Shown here piece after piece: positions 14,631 through 27,922 of a stretch of 64,000 bases of DNA. The stretch lies in assembly GCA_963969595.1 (NCBI GenBank), contig OZ018410.1, positions 26,230,913-26,294,912 of the forward strand, given 5' to 3'. The notes beneath the pieces are model-generated. The model was not told the origin of the DNA and did no database searches. It saw nothing but the letters and a program-made list of their open reading frames with translations. The stretch's first letter is position 1. Every line of letters begins with the position of its first letter. Position numbers and translations under genes: made by a program. The stretch is from Neckera pumila (Eukaryota; Streptophyta; Bryopsida; Hypnales; Neckeraceae).

Positions 14631-16012
14631 ATGCTACAAGCTCATCTCTTTCCCAGAGAGTGCGCTCTCGCGATGTCTTTAGTTTCTCGGAGCTTGAGTT
14701 TGAGCTCCAGCACAATCCTACGACACCCCTGTTGTGGGTTTAAGCAGCAGCAGCTGCAACACGGCTTTGCAGGTGCGCGGTTCCGGGTGTTGAGGGCTGT
14801 GAGTGGGGAGCCTTATCCTTCTCGAGAGTTCGAGATTTGCAGCAAACTTGATTTGAATGAAGGAGCGCCGCCCGTGAGCAATGTGTTAGACACCGCGACG
14901 ACGACGAAGGAGGTGAGCATTCTGGACGACCCGGCGAGATTCTTCTTCAACCGCGTGGAGAAGAAAGTGCAAAAGGTTCAGCAAGCCTGGCAGTCGGTGG
15001 AGGAGTCTGTGGCTCCTTCACCATTCTCGCCCACGCAGGGAGACGAGGTCGTGGGATTCTTCCTCATCAGGTCATCTTTCTTTTCTCGCCTTATTCCCCT
15101 TCTGAATTCTGGGAACCAAATCAGTTTCAACCAGAGTTGCAACGGAACATGAAAAATTGTTTGAAAAATGTGGGGGCTGGTTGGATTGGATAAATGGGCA
15201 GAGTATCGCATGATTCAGTGAAGGGAAGGGATGGAAAGGGAATGCACCGCTTGCCTCATAATCTGACTGATAAGTCGTAAGCGTGGATTTCCTCCAAGGG
15301 ATTTTTGAAACCTTTGAAATTTCAGGAACGCCTTTGATTGTAACTGGTGTGGTTCTCTGAAATATTCTTCATGGTGCGCAGTATCTTGTTTTAGCTCACT
15401 TTTTATGCAAATTGCCATAACATCCTACAGTCGACCCTCTCTAATTGCGCGCTGGAATTGCAAATTGCCACCACACCATTTACTTTGACGATCAAAATCA
15501 TTTTGACAAGATTGGCAATTATTGGATTTGAATTTTATCCAAAGTTCTCTTTATTGTATTTTCTCTTGGCTATATGATTTATAATAAGATAGTTAGCTGA
15601 CATACAAAGTTTAATTGAACATTTGGGAGAATCAGAAAATGGACTTTGATCCTTGTTGTGCAGCAGAGGGCCTCTGAAGAATGTTGCGACTGGAATTGAC
15701 GTGATTCTTTCATTTTGGGTGCGCAGTGTTTTTTTGGGCTTGCTTTTTTGGGCTGGAAATTACCTGGTGCCGACATGGATCTTCAAGGACACAGTGTTTG
15801 GAAACTTTAAAAGAAACAAGGATGGCGATGGTGTAGAAAATGTACCAAGGAAGTTGATGGAGGAGGAAGTCGACCCTGCTGATTTGATTGAATTGCCAAC
15901 GAATCTTGAGCCTTTTCGTGACGTTGTTGTACAAGGATTTAAAGCTGGTCGGCAAAAAGCTCGGGAACAGGTAGAGACCAAGCGGAGAAAGAAGTTTGGG
16001 AAGGGCAAGTAA
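14631..16012 (+). CDS. Uncharacterised plastid-targeted membrane protein, two exons
   Basis: Exon 1 is 14631-15070 and exon 2 is 15664-16012 (or from 15667), about 262 residues. Two ATGs compete: 14631 and the in-frame 14673, whose product starts MSLVSRSLSLSSSTILRH like a Ser-rich transit peptide. I prefer the second as the biological start, but both are kept within the coordinates. A middle segment (RFFFNRVEKKVQKVQQAWQ) looks amphipathic, followed by a hydrophobic stretch VRSVFLGLLFWAGNYLVP that should span a membrane once. The end is basic (KAREQVETKRRKKFGKGK). I do not recognise the family. The divergent plastid reductase partner supports plastid location. The acceptor is TGCAGCAG, a tandem NAGNAG site that could add or drop one Ser. 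Confidence 0.75.
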
Positions 16013-16744
16013 GGGATATATACAAGATTTTCAAACCAGTGTTTCAAACCAAAAGCTAATACCGTTGTGTTTTCACTACATCTAGGACCCAAAATTGCCA
16101 CTTCTGGTGTTGAGCATAGTTTGTATTATTAGACTGGTACACTTTTTATATGTTCTTTTTATATGTTCTTGTTAACAAATTAAAGTCAGGATTTCAACAC
16201 ACCTAAGAATGTATTACTTGGATATTGTATACAGAAGTTATGGAAGCTCAAAGTTTTATTTGTAAATAACCTAAAACCAACTCTTGAACAGATGTTTACA
16301 TCGTCCACATCCTCCTAATAATGTTTACTCATTATTTAAGAAGTAAACATAGTAATTTTGAGTCAATTGCGATTAAAGGGAGTCTCTACCTCATGATTGT
16401 GACAATGGACACCAGTCTTACAGATATGGGTTTATACAAGATTGTGCATAACAATTTCTGCTGTAGATTTGAGATAATCGATAACCACAAAGTTGTGTCC
16501 CAATACGATAATGGCATATCATTTGTTTATTCCTCATTTGGAAAACCGCAATTATGTGGTAAGAGCACAATTATCAATCCAAATAGGACACAATGAGGGA
16601 AAAACATCCGTCTCACAGATGTCAAAAGTCGAGTCGAAACCATGCTCATACTCATGCGATGGCGATTAACAGAGGTAGTGGAAACTGAATAATTTGAATG
16701 TGTCGAAAGGATACAATGGTTATAACTAACACACAAACCTGCAA
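16013..16744. other. Convergent intergenic region, 3' UTRs
   Basis: This lies between the stop codon of the plastid membrane protein (plus) and that of GUF1 (minus). It is AT-rich, with a duplicated TTTTTATATGTTC at 16141-16170. I see no gene. Confidence 0.5.
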
Positions 16745-19700
16745 CTATTTGGAGGTTTTGAGGAGTGAGTGAAACGCTTCTTGTGGAATGTCCACATTAC
16801 CTACTCGTTTCATCCTCTTCTTGCCTTCTTTTTGCTTCTCGAGAAGCTTTCTCTTGCGGCTCACATCTCCTCCATAACACTTGGCCAGCACATTCTTCCT
16901 CATGGCAGGTAGCCTGTCCCGCATCACAAACCCAAATCAAGCTGAGAAACTTGGCACCCCAGTTCCTTGTGACCTGGACATTCTTTTGAGACTCAGGGAA
17001 CTTTACCCTTCATAATTAGCAACCACATCCATAAGCAAATCAGATCACTTATTATGAAAGCCCATAAAAAACATGGGACAAGTTGCAATCAAGTGATAAC
17101 GCCCTTCATAATATCCAGAAGAAACGATCCTAATAAGTCAAGGGAACAATGAGACTATTCAGAAGTCATGGACTGGAAGTAGAGGCAGAACAATACTTAC
17201 GTCTCGCGAGCAACTACTTTGGAGCCAATAGAAGCCTGGATGGCCACTTCAAACATTTGCCTGCACAACCCCCGACACCAACGTTGCATCAACATCGCCT
17301 CCAAAGCGATTCATCTCATGGATCGATACCTCGACAAATATTTAACAGGAGCCAAAGCAACAAATAGAACGTCTACTTTGGAAGCTGCTAGCAAATTAAG
17401 ATTACTTTCAAAAAATATTTCTATTAATAAAAAACGTAGGATGTGATCTCTAGTTTCTATTGGTACGATTTTGTTTCCTACACAATTTATTTCAACTCCT
17501 ACAGATACGGAAGCTGCCACTTGAGCACTCAAGGGTTAGAACGCTACTGTCGACGACTTGGAGGAGTGAAAACCAACCTGTCAAGAACTTTCTTAAGTTT
17601 CTCACAAAGCTCCCGACCGACATGATGAGCCTTAGAACGGTGGCAAATGCTGGCCAATGCATCCACAGGTTGCCCATTCAGCAGAAGATCTAGCTTCACC
17701 AGATCTGATGCCTGATACCTGTAATGATATATCGCCAATTACTAACTTGAAAATGACCAGACAACTTATTTTGAATTTTAAACAACAGAACAGCGAAGTT
17801 TGAAACAGAAAAATGTAAGCTGCAATGATCAGCTCACCAATAAATCATGAAGTAGGATGTCAGTGGGACTTACGGAGCTTCTTCATAGTCAAATGAAGCG
17901 TAGCCGGAAGTGATGCTTTTTAGCTCATTATAGAAATCTATCACAACTTCACGCAACGGCATCGTGTATTTGAGCATTGCTCGTTGTCTGTAGGAACGAA
18001 GGGAAGAAAAGTGAGATTGGAGAGGGAGGGGATTTCTGCCAGTTTATTCTGCACTCAACATTGTCTGACACAAAAGAAGAGGCCAGTCGACATTACCCAT
18101 CGATGAAAGAGTATTCCGTTTGCTGGCCTCGCCTTTCCGCACAAAGTGTCATTAGACTGCCGACATATCTGATTCACGATAGAATACAAACAATATAAAT
18201 AAGAAACGATAATGATATGCATCTGTTGCTGAGCAAATATATCAACAATCACTGCAAGTCAGAAAAGTGGAGCAGGAAAGATTCTAAAAGGTGCAAGTCA
18301 AATCAGTCCTAAAAGACACAATAAGCTGATCAACACCTAGAGTGGTCGAAGGCAAAAGAGCACTAAGTACTGAAGGGCAAAAAAGATAGTATGAAAGGGG
18401 CTTACTCACTGGGAGTGATTATCGTGGCCATCACAGTTGGCTCATAGCATGCCACAAGTCTTTTATTAGGATTTGATGGCAGAGCTGCTGGGTTTTGTAT
18501 GGTCAACTTGCTGCCAGAGGAAATCGCATCAGTTGCTAGTTAGAGGCACCATAAAAGTCTTAGTGGAGCACAGATCTAAGGAGTGACACTTAAGAAAAGA
18601 CAGCAAGAAAAATTAGGCAGCTCAAACAGAGACTACCTAGTGCAACCATGCTAACCTACGATACAAAAGAGATGAAAATCTCTCCATCCATGGCTCCGTA
18701 TCCTTTGCATTCCACACCAGCCACATACTGACTCATCGAGGAAAAATGAACATACCTTCCATCTGAGTACTCAAAAATGTAAGGGACAGTTGGGGTAGTA
18801 GTAATCACTTGGGCTCCATGTTCCTGCATGAGAAAAATACTCCAAAGATTTAGATATCAAATGAATAAGGACGTAGGAGCCAAAAAATCAGCAAAAACAC
18901 GAGAAATACAGGACCACATTGAAGAAGACCGAAGTTCAAAAGATTCAGGATTATCTAGAGCAAAGAAAGTTAGCTTAAGGACTCTCCTACCTGCTCCAGA
19001 CGCTGATGAAACACATCCATGTGAAGCAAGCCAAGAAAGCCACACCTGGTCACAAAAGGTTCAATCAGTGCCGATTATGCAGTCTCTGACTTTCATATAT
19101 GTACCTGTTGAAAGTTCAATTAGAAAAACAAAAAGGGAAGGCAGCAAAACCACACCTGAATCCGATTCCGAGAGCTCCACTGCTTTCTTTTGCAATTGAA
19201 ACGCTTGCATCGTTACAAGTTAGACGTTCAACAGCAGAACATAGAGCCTCATAATCTGAACCGTCCGCAGGATACACTCCAGCAAATACCATGTGCCTTG
19301 CTGGCTTAAAACCTACGAACATAAGGCGGTAATTCAGTGAGATGAAACCATGGATGATTTTTCTTGCAATTGAAAGCACTAACACTCTCAGATTGACCAA
19401 AAAAACATCACACCAGGTCATAGGTCTGTAAGAAAAAAAAGAATCAGGCCAAGAACACACCTGGAAGGGGTTCAACGACAGTGCGCGAATGAAACAAAGT
19501 ATCCCCAATACGAGCTTCCTTTGTCGAGCGCATGCCTGTAACTACATACCTGATGAGCCCCTGAAGGTAGTTTAGAAACTCTTGCAAGTGCTAAGCTAGA
19601 CGATACTAAAACTGTTCGGGACCTGATCCCGTCTCCTATACGACCCCTGCTAACAACAGCAACTCATCTACTCATACACTTGGTTGCACTTATTAGGAAG

Positions 19701-21450
19701 TGGTGTAAGCATGAATTGACTAAATGTCTATAGCCAACAGGTTGTCTACTGCCACTTACAAGGGTAGACTTTGAAATTGCATATGAAATTCATACATAGT
19801 CATAAAATTTTGATCTCCAATAGATTTCTCCACAGCTCTCTACTGGTCTCCCAAAAATCGCACTCCATAATATGTCAAAGTGGCGTGCAATATCTTTACC
19901 TCAGTCTATGAGTAGACGCTCTCAGTACTCACAGACGCAATCAAACGGTTTGAGAAATTAAAAAGAAATTATTTCCAAGTGTTCTTTCATCTCTAGAAGA
20001 CTTTTCTAACAATCAATATGCAGGAAATGCAAATGCGTGGTATAAAATTGAACTTACCCAACCTGACCCGTTAACAATATCCCCGTGTTGGTAAGCTCCG
20101 GGTACAAGATGCCGACATCCATGACCTCGTAGCTCTGCCTCGTAGCGGCTGACTCAACCTTATCCCCTCGTTTCAAAACCCCATCCACAACTGCAACATG
20201 GCATATAACCCCTCGGTATTCATCATAGTAAGAATCCAGCAGCAACATGCGAAGAGGAGAATCCACCACTCCTTTCGGTTGCGGTATCCGCGCAATCACA
20301 GCAGGCAAAATATGCTCCAGCCCTAATCCTGTTTTGGCTGATGTCAGAAGAACGCTTTCGGGATCAATGTCGAAGATTGACTTCAACTGCGACTTGACAT
20401 TCTCAGGATCAGCATTGATTTGGTCAATTTTGTTGATCACGGGAATGATGGCAAGGTCGGCTTCGAAAGCCAAATAGAAATTCGCCACAGTCTGAGCTTG
20501 CACACCCTGAGCTGCATCCACAAGGAGAAGAACACCTTGGCACGCTGCCAAAGACCTGGAAACCTCATAGCTGAAATCAACATGGCCGGGAGTGTCGATC
20601 AAGTTGAGAAGAAACCGCTCGTTTGCATCCTTTGCTTTATAATTATAAAACATGGTTGCAGTCTGGGCTTTGACTGTAATTCCTCTCTCTCTCTCCACCT
20701 GGGAGTCATGTCAACAATTTAGATAGATTGCCCCATTTCATTTAATGTCATACAAGCAGCAACCTTAATCCAATGAAAACTGACATACGCTAAGATTCAT
20801 TCATGGAAAGTACCTTAGTTCTACCCTTCTAAGCTCTAAGGACCTAGGACGGTCAGATCAAGCATAGTCAAGTGCAAGACACCATAGTGACTTTGAAAAT
20901 TCATAACAAAACTCGATGCGACTCCAAAAATTACGAACCGACTTGTGTTCTGTTCCACTCTAACCAAAAATATTCAAAATTGATTCTCATAATGTGCGCA
21001 CGTAGGTCAGATCCTGCTTAAGTGAACTTACCTAGGGTTTAAGGTTTAGGGTTTTGTGAGGTTTACAGACAAAGCATTCACTACGAAAACAGGCTCCTGC
21101 TAGACAATGTAAATTCTCTGCAACTGTACCTGCAATTTGTCCAAAAACTGGGGTTGCCCATGGCCCTTACGAATCGTGCCTGTCAGTTCCAACAGCCGGT
21201 CCGCTAATGTGGATTTACCATGATCAACATGTGCAATAATTGAGAAATTTCGGACCAACCGGGGCGGGTACTGTTTCAAATCCACGTTCTCCTCTTTCTC
21301 TGCAGCGGCATCGGTGGAAAATCCCCTCGAGACATTGGCCAAGACTCTAGTGCTACTGGCGCTCTCTTCAAACCACGATCGCACAGAGAATCTAGCTCTT
21401 GTACAGAGAAGAGAGGTGAGCACGTTAGGTGCACGCATTCCTCTCACCAT
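16745..21450 (-). CDS. GUF1: Mitochondrial translation factor EF4/GUF1 (LepA), 12 exons
   Basis: Exons on the minus strand are 21450-21130, 20698-20058, 19549-19461, 19312-19156, 19045-18991, 18823-18756, 18510-18406, 18168-18097, 17987-17874, 17718-17578, 17260-17201 and 16913-16745. All are in phase and give 663 residues, the usual plant length. The N-terminus ([10 protein letters not shown]...[10 protein letters not shown]) is a mitochondrial presequence. GTPase motifs are AHVDHGKST (73-81), DTPGH (142-146) and NKID. The LepA C-terminal domain ends [20 protein letters not shown] and [12 protein letters not shown]4 back-translocates stalled ribosomes and helps organelle translation. No defect is visible. 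Intron 2 holds an old repeat, and intron 1 and the upstream region hold telo-box motifs. Confidence 0.95.
19768..19882. repeat. Dispersed intronic repeat (copy 2)
   Basis: Partner of 13155-13290, in the same orientation, inside GUF1 intron 2. The blocks ATTCATACATAGTCATAAAA and CTCCACAGCTCTCTACTGG align with it. Shorter look-alikes starting ACTTTGAAAATTC occur at about 20889 and 24970. Confidence 0.6.
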
Positions 21451-21862
21451 CGCTGATCACGAAAATAATTCCACTTCTAATCAACACAGTGCACATGGCG
21501 TATTACGAAGTCCCCACTGACTCGTGATTGCGCTGATGACACCCCAAAACCCGAATTCAGGGTTCGCATTTTTGCAAATTGCAATGCCGAAAGCAACAGA
21601 AACAAGATCGCCGTTAATCCTCCTCGCCAAATTCGCAATCCTCGCAAGAAAATCTAGTTGAACAATGCTGTTGAAGGATGACACATCTCTCAACCGCGCA
21701 ACTTGGAAGAAGAATTAGATATCTGCGACAATTCTCCACCGATTCACTCACTTCAAAGAACGAAACAAATCTCCAGGACAGTCTGTCTTCGAAAATTCCT
21801 ACAAAGAGCTGTTTGTAATCGTTGAAGCTGCAACGATGCCCGGGGTGCAGAAAAGGTTTGGC

Positions 21863-21880
21863 AGGGTTTAGGGTTTAAGG
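21863..21880 (-). promoter_or_regulatory. Telo-box upstream of GUF1
   Basis: AGGGTTTAGGGTTTAAGG on the plus strand reads as AAACCCTAAACCC in the GUF1 direction, about 410 bp before the start codon. A further pair (TAGGGTTTAAGGTTTAGGG) lies in GUF1 intron 1 at 21034-21052. Telo-boxes are established in promoters of plant translation-apparatus genes, which suits EF4. Activity is inferred. Confidence 0.45.
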
Positions 21881-23832
21881 ATTGGTGCATTCGGGGTGAC
21901 ACTGGTTAGAGAACACGGATGACACACGGATGTAAGAGCTAAAAATGTTTTTATGGAAATTATTTCCACTTGGATATAGATAAGAACTCCGGTCTTCAAA
22001 GAAGGTCGGCGTGAATAAAGTGTCTCTTTGTAATGACAATGAGCCGGTGTCCAGTGGATCAAGGGCCATTGATGCAAAAGTCACTTGGATATACAGTAAT
22101 GTATCCCTAGGTCTAGTAGTGTAAAGGATGTCCTTATTTTGTAGTTGAATAGGGTCTTCTTTTCCAAAGATCAATCACCATAGCTGGGAATTTAGGCACA
22201 TATAGAAAGTATAGATATAGAAAAGACTACCTCACTTATATGGAGCACAAAGTCATATAAGTTGGTTGATTGTTATCCAAGAATCAGAATATAAAAGATA
22301 AGCTATTCTACCTCTATCAATGATTTAACCCTTCAAAGGCCTTGGTAATAGGTAGTCAACCAAGAAATATTAGGAACCTCAATGAATAGGTGCATTCTTC
22401 ATTTCTACAATAAAATAGAAAACCATTCATAGAACACTTTTGTCCTCTACATGATTTCAAAATTAATATTCAGCAAACAAACTATTATAGGTTATAAAAC
22501 TCCAAATTAAGTTTGAAAGAAAACAAAAAGCTGGTGATTGGTTGCATTGCATTTTGGCACATTCTATATCAAAAAAATTACCTACAAGCTTGAATGAACC
22601 CAAAGACACCCTTGGCTTACCAATTAAAAAAATTATAAATTATTGGATTTTGGCAAAAAAATAACTTGCATTAATAATTAGTTTAAAAAAGTTTACTAAT
22701 AAAGGACTACCAGTAGTTAATTATGAGCCTTCCTAGCCTTGCATGTTGAAATTGACTTAATGACAGGCCTTCCAACAGTGAAAGCTTTCCACTAGGTTTT
22801 GTTTTCTGGTTTCTGGACAAATGGTTATATGTTTTTTCTTTCAAGAAGGTTCTAAGTTTCGTGGCTCCTTCATTCCGGGGGTTTGAATTGAAGGAGGCCA
22901 ATTTAGAAATGCAATATTGAATATGTAATTTTTGTATGCAATTTTTGTATATGATGGTTCTACATGATGGATGAAATGAAGTTTTGGAAGCATTGTGGCA
23001 ATAGTGTGCACAGCCATCACTACAATCTAGCATTTTTTAACACATTTACCCCTTTTTTTTCTATAGGCTTGAAGCTGCACATTTTGTTTTTTTAGGAAAT
23101 TGGGCATTTAATTGCCCAAAAAAAAACCCTGCTTTCCACCATTACACACCAAACATGTCATACACAGCTAACTAACCAAGCACAAGTAGACTGTAGGATA
23201 AAATTGAGATAACTGTGTCTTGTGAGCAGAGCTTGTTAACTAAGCTTAACTGGCTTCAGAAACAATGAGACATCTTGTCTTGAATACTCACAGGTGTACT
23301 AAAACAACCCAACCGCATGAAAACCTCATGAAAAATTCCACATGATACTGGCGTCTGCAATTCTATTACTTGGATATACAGATTCACTTCCAAGTCCTGA
23401 TCAACTATTAGAGGAGAAACTGCCACTTTTTTACAAAACGAAGTCTCTTCAAGTTGATCAGAGATTGCACTTTTCTGCACCTGGTTGTGAAACAGGGAAG
23501 ATTCCAGACCAGAGTCTATTTTGAAAAAAATTCAAATACCGGTAAACAAACTCCAGGCAAAATTTCTAATTTAACAAAATTTATCAATAATACAATCTAT
23601 AAGCTCTTTGCTGATGAAATCCGAGTTCAACAAATGCCCTGTCTAAGACTTAAACATATATATGGGACCCCTTTTCTCTCTCAGCTCCGGCAATAATTTC
23701 TAATATTCACAATATAAATCTAAATCTCACAACCAAAATTGAGAACTAAAGCAACTGTCGCCACTCCTACAGAACCTTCAGAACTGCTCATTTTGTTCAA
23801 AAAATTGATGATAAGTTAGTCCTAAAGAGAAT
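21881..23832. other. Intergenic region between GUF1 and the SPX-MFS gene
   Basis: AT-rich, with no supported gene. A possible left end of the TTAA family (TTAACCCTTCAAAGGCCTTGG) starts near 22325, but no matching right end was found. Confidence 0.45.
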
Positions 23833-24150
23833 CTATCCGCCTTCAACTGCCAAAGAATAAGGTCTAACTAGCTCAGTATAGGGAGTAGGAGCCAATTGAT
23901 GCGTACGCAGTAGTGATATTACAAGGAGGAAAGTGGGGACCATAGTGTAGTTGACGAGGTGTCCAAGACCAGCTTTGCCGGCCACGGTAATCATCCCGTC
24001 AGCCAAAGTTCGAGTTAGTGTGCCTGCTTCGGTGGAGAGGAGACCACAGTTGAACACTCCTCTGGACAGTCGTGGTGACATGGCCTTTGACAACAGTGAC
24101 ATATTCACTCCTGCAAAAACATAAATCCCACTCCATCAACCGACACTTGG

Positions 24151-24251
24151 AAAACCCTAAACCCTAAAAGTCCAACCCTAAAGGTCCACCTGCGTTTTGT
24201 TTCTGCATTAATCCTAAACCCTAAACCCTAATTCCTAATTCCTAATTCCTA
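24151..24251. repeat. Telomere-like CCCTAAA repeats in an intron
   Basis: Two short clusters of AAACCCTAAACCCTAAA (24152-24168 and 24212-24231), the second followed by three ATTCCTA units, lie in the last intron of the SPX-MFS gene, just upstream of the final exon. They are too short for a fossil telomere array. They may be telo-boxes or a repair scar. Confidence 0.55.
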
Positions 24252-27200
24252 TGAACAATGCCATAGTTTTTCACTCCGTTCTGAGCCGACCAAAACCGTG
24301 TCATTTAGAAGCAAAAGATGTTGGGTTTGCATTAGGTTAGCAGTAGGAACGATAATAAACTTAAACCAAGCAATTGCATTGGAACTGTTTCTGAGAACAT
24401 TTAGATAAGATCGTAAAGAAAATGTTCACGTAAGCTCATGATGCCGAGAGGGTCTGCCTATGGTCACAAATGATTGCACAAAAACTAAAGATAAAATCTC
24501 CTTGTGAATTATCACAAAAAAGTATTTTCATATGCTATCTGAAAGTACCTGAAATAGACTAATTTGAGTGAAAAAACTGTTTTAAGGAATTTCTAAGGTG
24601 TTGAATGATACCTTCAAGAACGTTGGTGGAGACAAACATGACAATTGCTGCGGCCACATATTGATATATGCTGTACTGCAGAAATGGACTGTAGCACAGG
24701 ATTGCAAGAACACCGAAGCCAGTGCTGATTTGGGTCCATAACACAACCAATCTGTAAACAAAAAGCCTCCAATTAGGCGATCCATTAAGAACCACTTCGA
24801 GTTCCAAATTTTAGACCAGAAACCAGAAAAGTGCCTCCCAGCTTAAAACCAAGAAGTAGATATTCACTTTTTTTTATAGATATTGATTACACCAGATGTA
24901 CACACAATGAAAACATGCAAGTCTATGCTCAAGAGCCTACTGTTGGTTTGTGGTCCACTTAGAGTCAGTACTTTGAAAATTCGTAACTTTTTCAAACGGT
25001 GTCAAAATAATGCATGCTAAAGTGCGTTGGAATCCTCTTTCGGTTTCCAATCAGATCAAATTTTTGTTTAAATAGTAGTGAATAAGCTCAATTGTAATTC
25101 GTGTTGATTACAGGTGCGCACGCCTTCCAAAGTTAGAAAAAACATGAAAAGTCCTGGATGAAAGCACAATATGCACAGGGGACGAACCTGAGAAGTTGTC
25201 CAATTAAAATAATACTGTGTCAATATACTGGACTCCGAGATGAGAAGCTCGGAAGCGAATTTGAGCATGAAGTAGATCCAGAGCAATATTCTGATAGGCA
25301 TGGTGAGCTCATTCATAAGCTCTCCCACGGTCTCAACCGCCCTGTCATCGCCGTAATCGGAATAATCCTCCACCTCGATTGATTCTTCGTCGGACTGCTC
25401 ACGCTTGGGGAAGTTGGAAGTCAAGGAACTTGGAAGAGTTCCTGACAACGTTGACAACAGAGGCTGATGCAACGCTGCTGTACTTTCGTCATTCAAATTC
25501 TTCTCCGAAGCTTGTGTTGACACCAGTCCTGGAGGAGAAGGTCTCTCTGGTTCTTTGAAAAACAGGATGGTGAGAAGGAGGTAGATGCACCAGGAGGCAC
25601 ACATCAGCCAGCCTGGGGCAGTTACGAAATTCACCGGGGCTCCATAAACCTGCAAAGGCAACTGAAAATCTCAATATTGGGGTAGACAAAGGAAGCCATG
25701 TGATTGGGGTGATTGTTTTTGGAGTAGAGAATTCTTGATTACCTTTCTTTGTGTAAGATTAGAATTCAGGAAGCTTGCAGATGGAAGGAATGTAAGCACT
25801 CTTGGGGTTAATGAAATGTGAATGACCTTGAAGTCAATTTTGCCAAGTGCTCCAGCAAGAGCTGGTCCCACTGCCATCCCCAAAGCACTCGCGCTCACAA
25901 AGGCTGCCGAGGCACTTGTCAGCTGCTTTACTGGAACGTGGTCGGAGATGTATCGCCAGTTGATAGCTCGAGCGCCACCCAACCTGCACAAATGACATCC
26001 AATTAATGAAAAACTCAAACATAGATACCTCTACAAACTCAGATGTATACAAAGAACAATTAATGCACGATGATTTTGAAGTTCATGGTCGGCAAAGCTC
26101 ATGCCAGGGCGACACAAGCTTTGGAGATGGACTGCCAAATCTGATTATGGTACTTCAAAAGATTGAAAATCTCTCAATTGCAGCCTGGCTCGATTCTGTA
26201 TTTGGCATAATTCTCCAGTTTAAAATTGTTGGGACAATGGGACTGACGGGCATTCCAAGCATCTGAGAAAATGAGTCCTAGTTTTAGATTCAGAATAAAT
26301 TTCAGAATAAATCAAGCTGCTTCAGAAATGGTCTGCCAGCCAAATTTTCAGCCTTCGGTGGTCTTGCCTTCTGACAGCAGAGTGGAAACTCAAAGCAAAA
26401 TCACGCACCCACATAGAAAGCGGCCGAGGAGCAAGAGAAAAATGGAGTTGAAGTAGAGTGCCAACGCATACGTCTAGTTGCCAGCCACCAAAATGAGAGT
26501 GCTAACTACAAGAGGCGCAGTGTAGGAGAAGTTGGACCACCAACTGTAGACCAGTGAAGACATAAGAGCCGCCAAGGGCATGTATCCGATGATCACTCCA
26601 CACAAGGTGGCCGGCGCTTGTAGCATTTCAGCATACTCATCCGAAGATGGCACCACAATGTAATAGTTCACCTGGAAATATCAGAAATCAGCTGCCATTG
26701 ATCAATGAAGAGATTAAGCAACAACGGGGAAGATCATAGCAAACAAATTGCCTTGCAGGTCCTGTTTGACTCATTGGTTTTGGACATCCATGGGGTCAGT
26801 GGTAGCGTACAACTCATACGCTAGTCTCTTATTCTGTTGCCATTATATAAGGGGGAGCTGCAACAGAGGTTGGGTTGAAAATATCAGGTGCTACTAGGAT
26901 TAAAATTGTTCAACCAAGGGTCACACAAGGAGAGTGACTCATTCTAGCAAGGGTTAAAACCCTTAATCATGGTTCCCTCATTGAAAAATAACACTACAGT
27001 GTTCAACAGTGGCCATCATTGTTAAAAATTCTCAATTTTGAATTGAAGACTCGACTCAGCCCAACCCAACCCAACCATGCGGCCCACAGTTTGGTCGACA
27101 ATGAATCCCAAATCAAACCAGATCAACTCAACCCAACACTTTCGTCTCCTCCCATGCTTACAAGCAGAAACTCAATAGCACATTCTAGTCTGAGGCTACC

Positions 27201-27922
27201 AATAAAGTCCAAGAGATGGTTGCAGGGTGAAAATTCAAGTACCATGTAGAGGAAAGTATTCATCAGGTTAAGTTGTATAGACATAAAATGGGAATCCTCC
27301 TGCTTTTGGAGCAGACTGGAAATCTCCACATTTCGAGGAGGCAGAAGAAGACTATTGGCCACAAATGTTATAATGCTGACCTCTCGGGTCAAACGATTCA
27401 TGGTCTCAACGATTGACTGCCAACCAGAGATTCAAATTAGTACAGTGCCAGCATTATAGTGAATTCATCCCAAGTTTTTAATTCAGTAACTACTTGTACT
27501 CCAGAAAGTAAATGATATCACTTAAATCTCGATCATTGAACGAAAGCACAAGTTTTCTTTGAGAAGTCACACTACTTTTGTAACACCCTATATGATCCAG
27601 TGGGAAAGAAATGAAAAAATGCGTAAAGAAATTTTAATCGATTAAAAGACTGGATCCATATCCTGAAGACAAGGTACCTGAATAACAGGCTCCTTCTCAA
27701 CCACTCGTTTGGGAAGGGACGCACTGCGAAAGAGAGAAATAGCGCTGCTAGTGGAGCTGGCTTCCAAGCTCTCCTGTCTTAACTCAGCAAGATTGCGAGA
27801 TATGGTTGCTACCATAGCCCCCAATCCCTGCAAGCGAGTCAAAACATGAACATCAGTGACTTAAGTGATAAAAAAATAACTGCTGCGCAATATGCTGTAA
27901 ACAGAATCATGCTCTTGAAGAA

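Noticed and set aside
22325..22345. Further TTAA-family left end (TTAACCCTTCAAAGGCC)
   Set aside because: No inverted partner within 1 kb. TTAA is frequent in AT-rich DNA, so a single end is not enough.
23833..24108. Stand-alone 89-residue mitochondrial-looking membrane protein
   Set aside because: The sequence is the last exon of the SPX-MFS gene: an acceptor AG lies just before it, and GVNMSLLSKAMSPRLSRG continues the preceding exon's LEG in phase.
25100..25165. Possible remnant of the missing SPX-MFS exon (frame reading GLFMFFLTLEGV)
   Set aside because: Only a short hydrophobic resemblance. No usable acceptor in the right phase and the following family sequence is absent.
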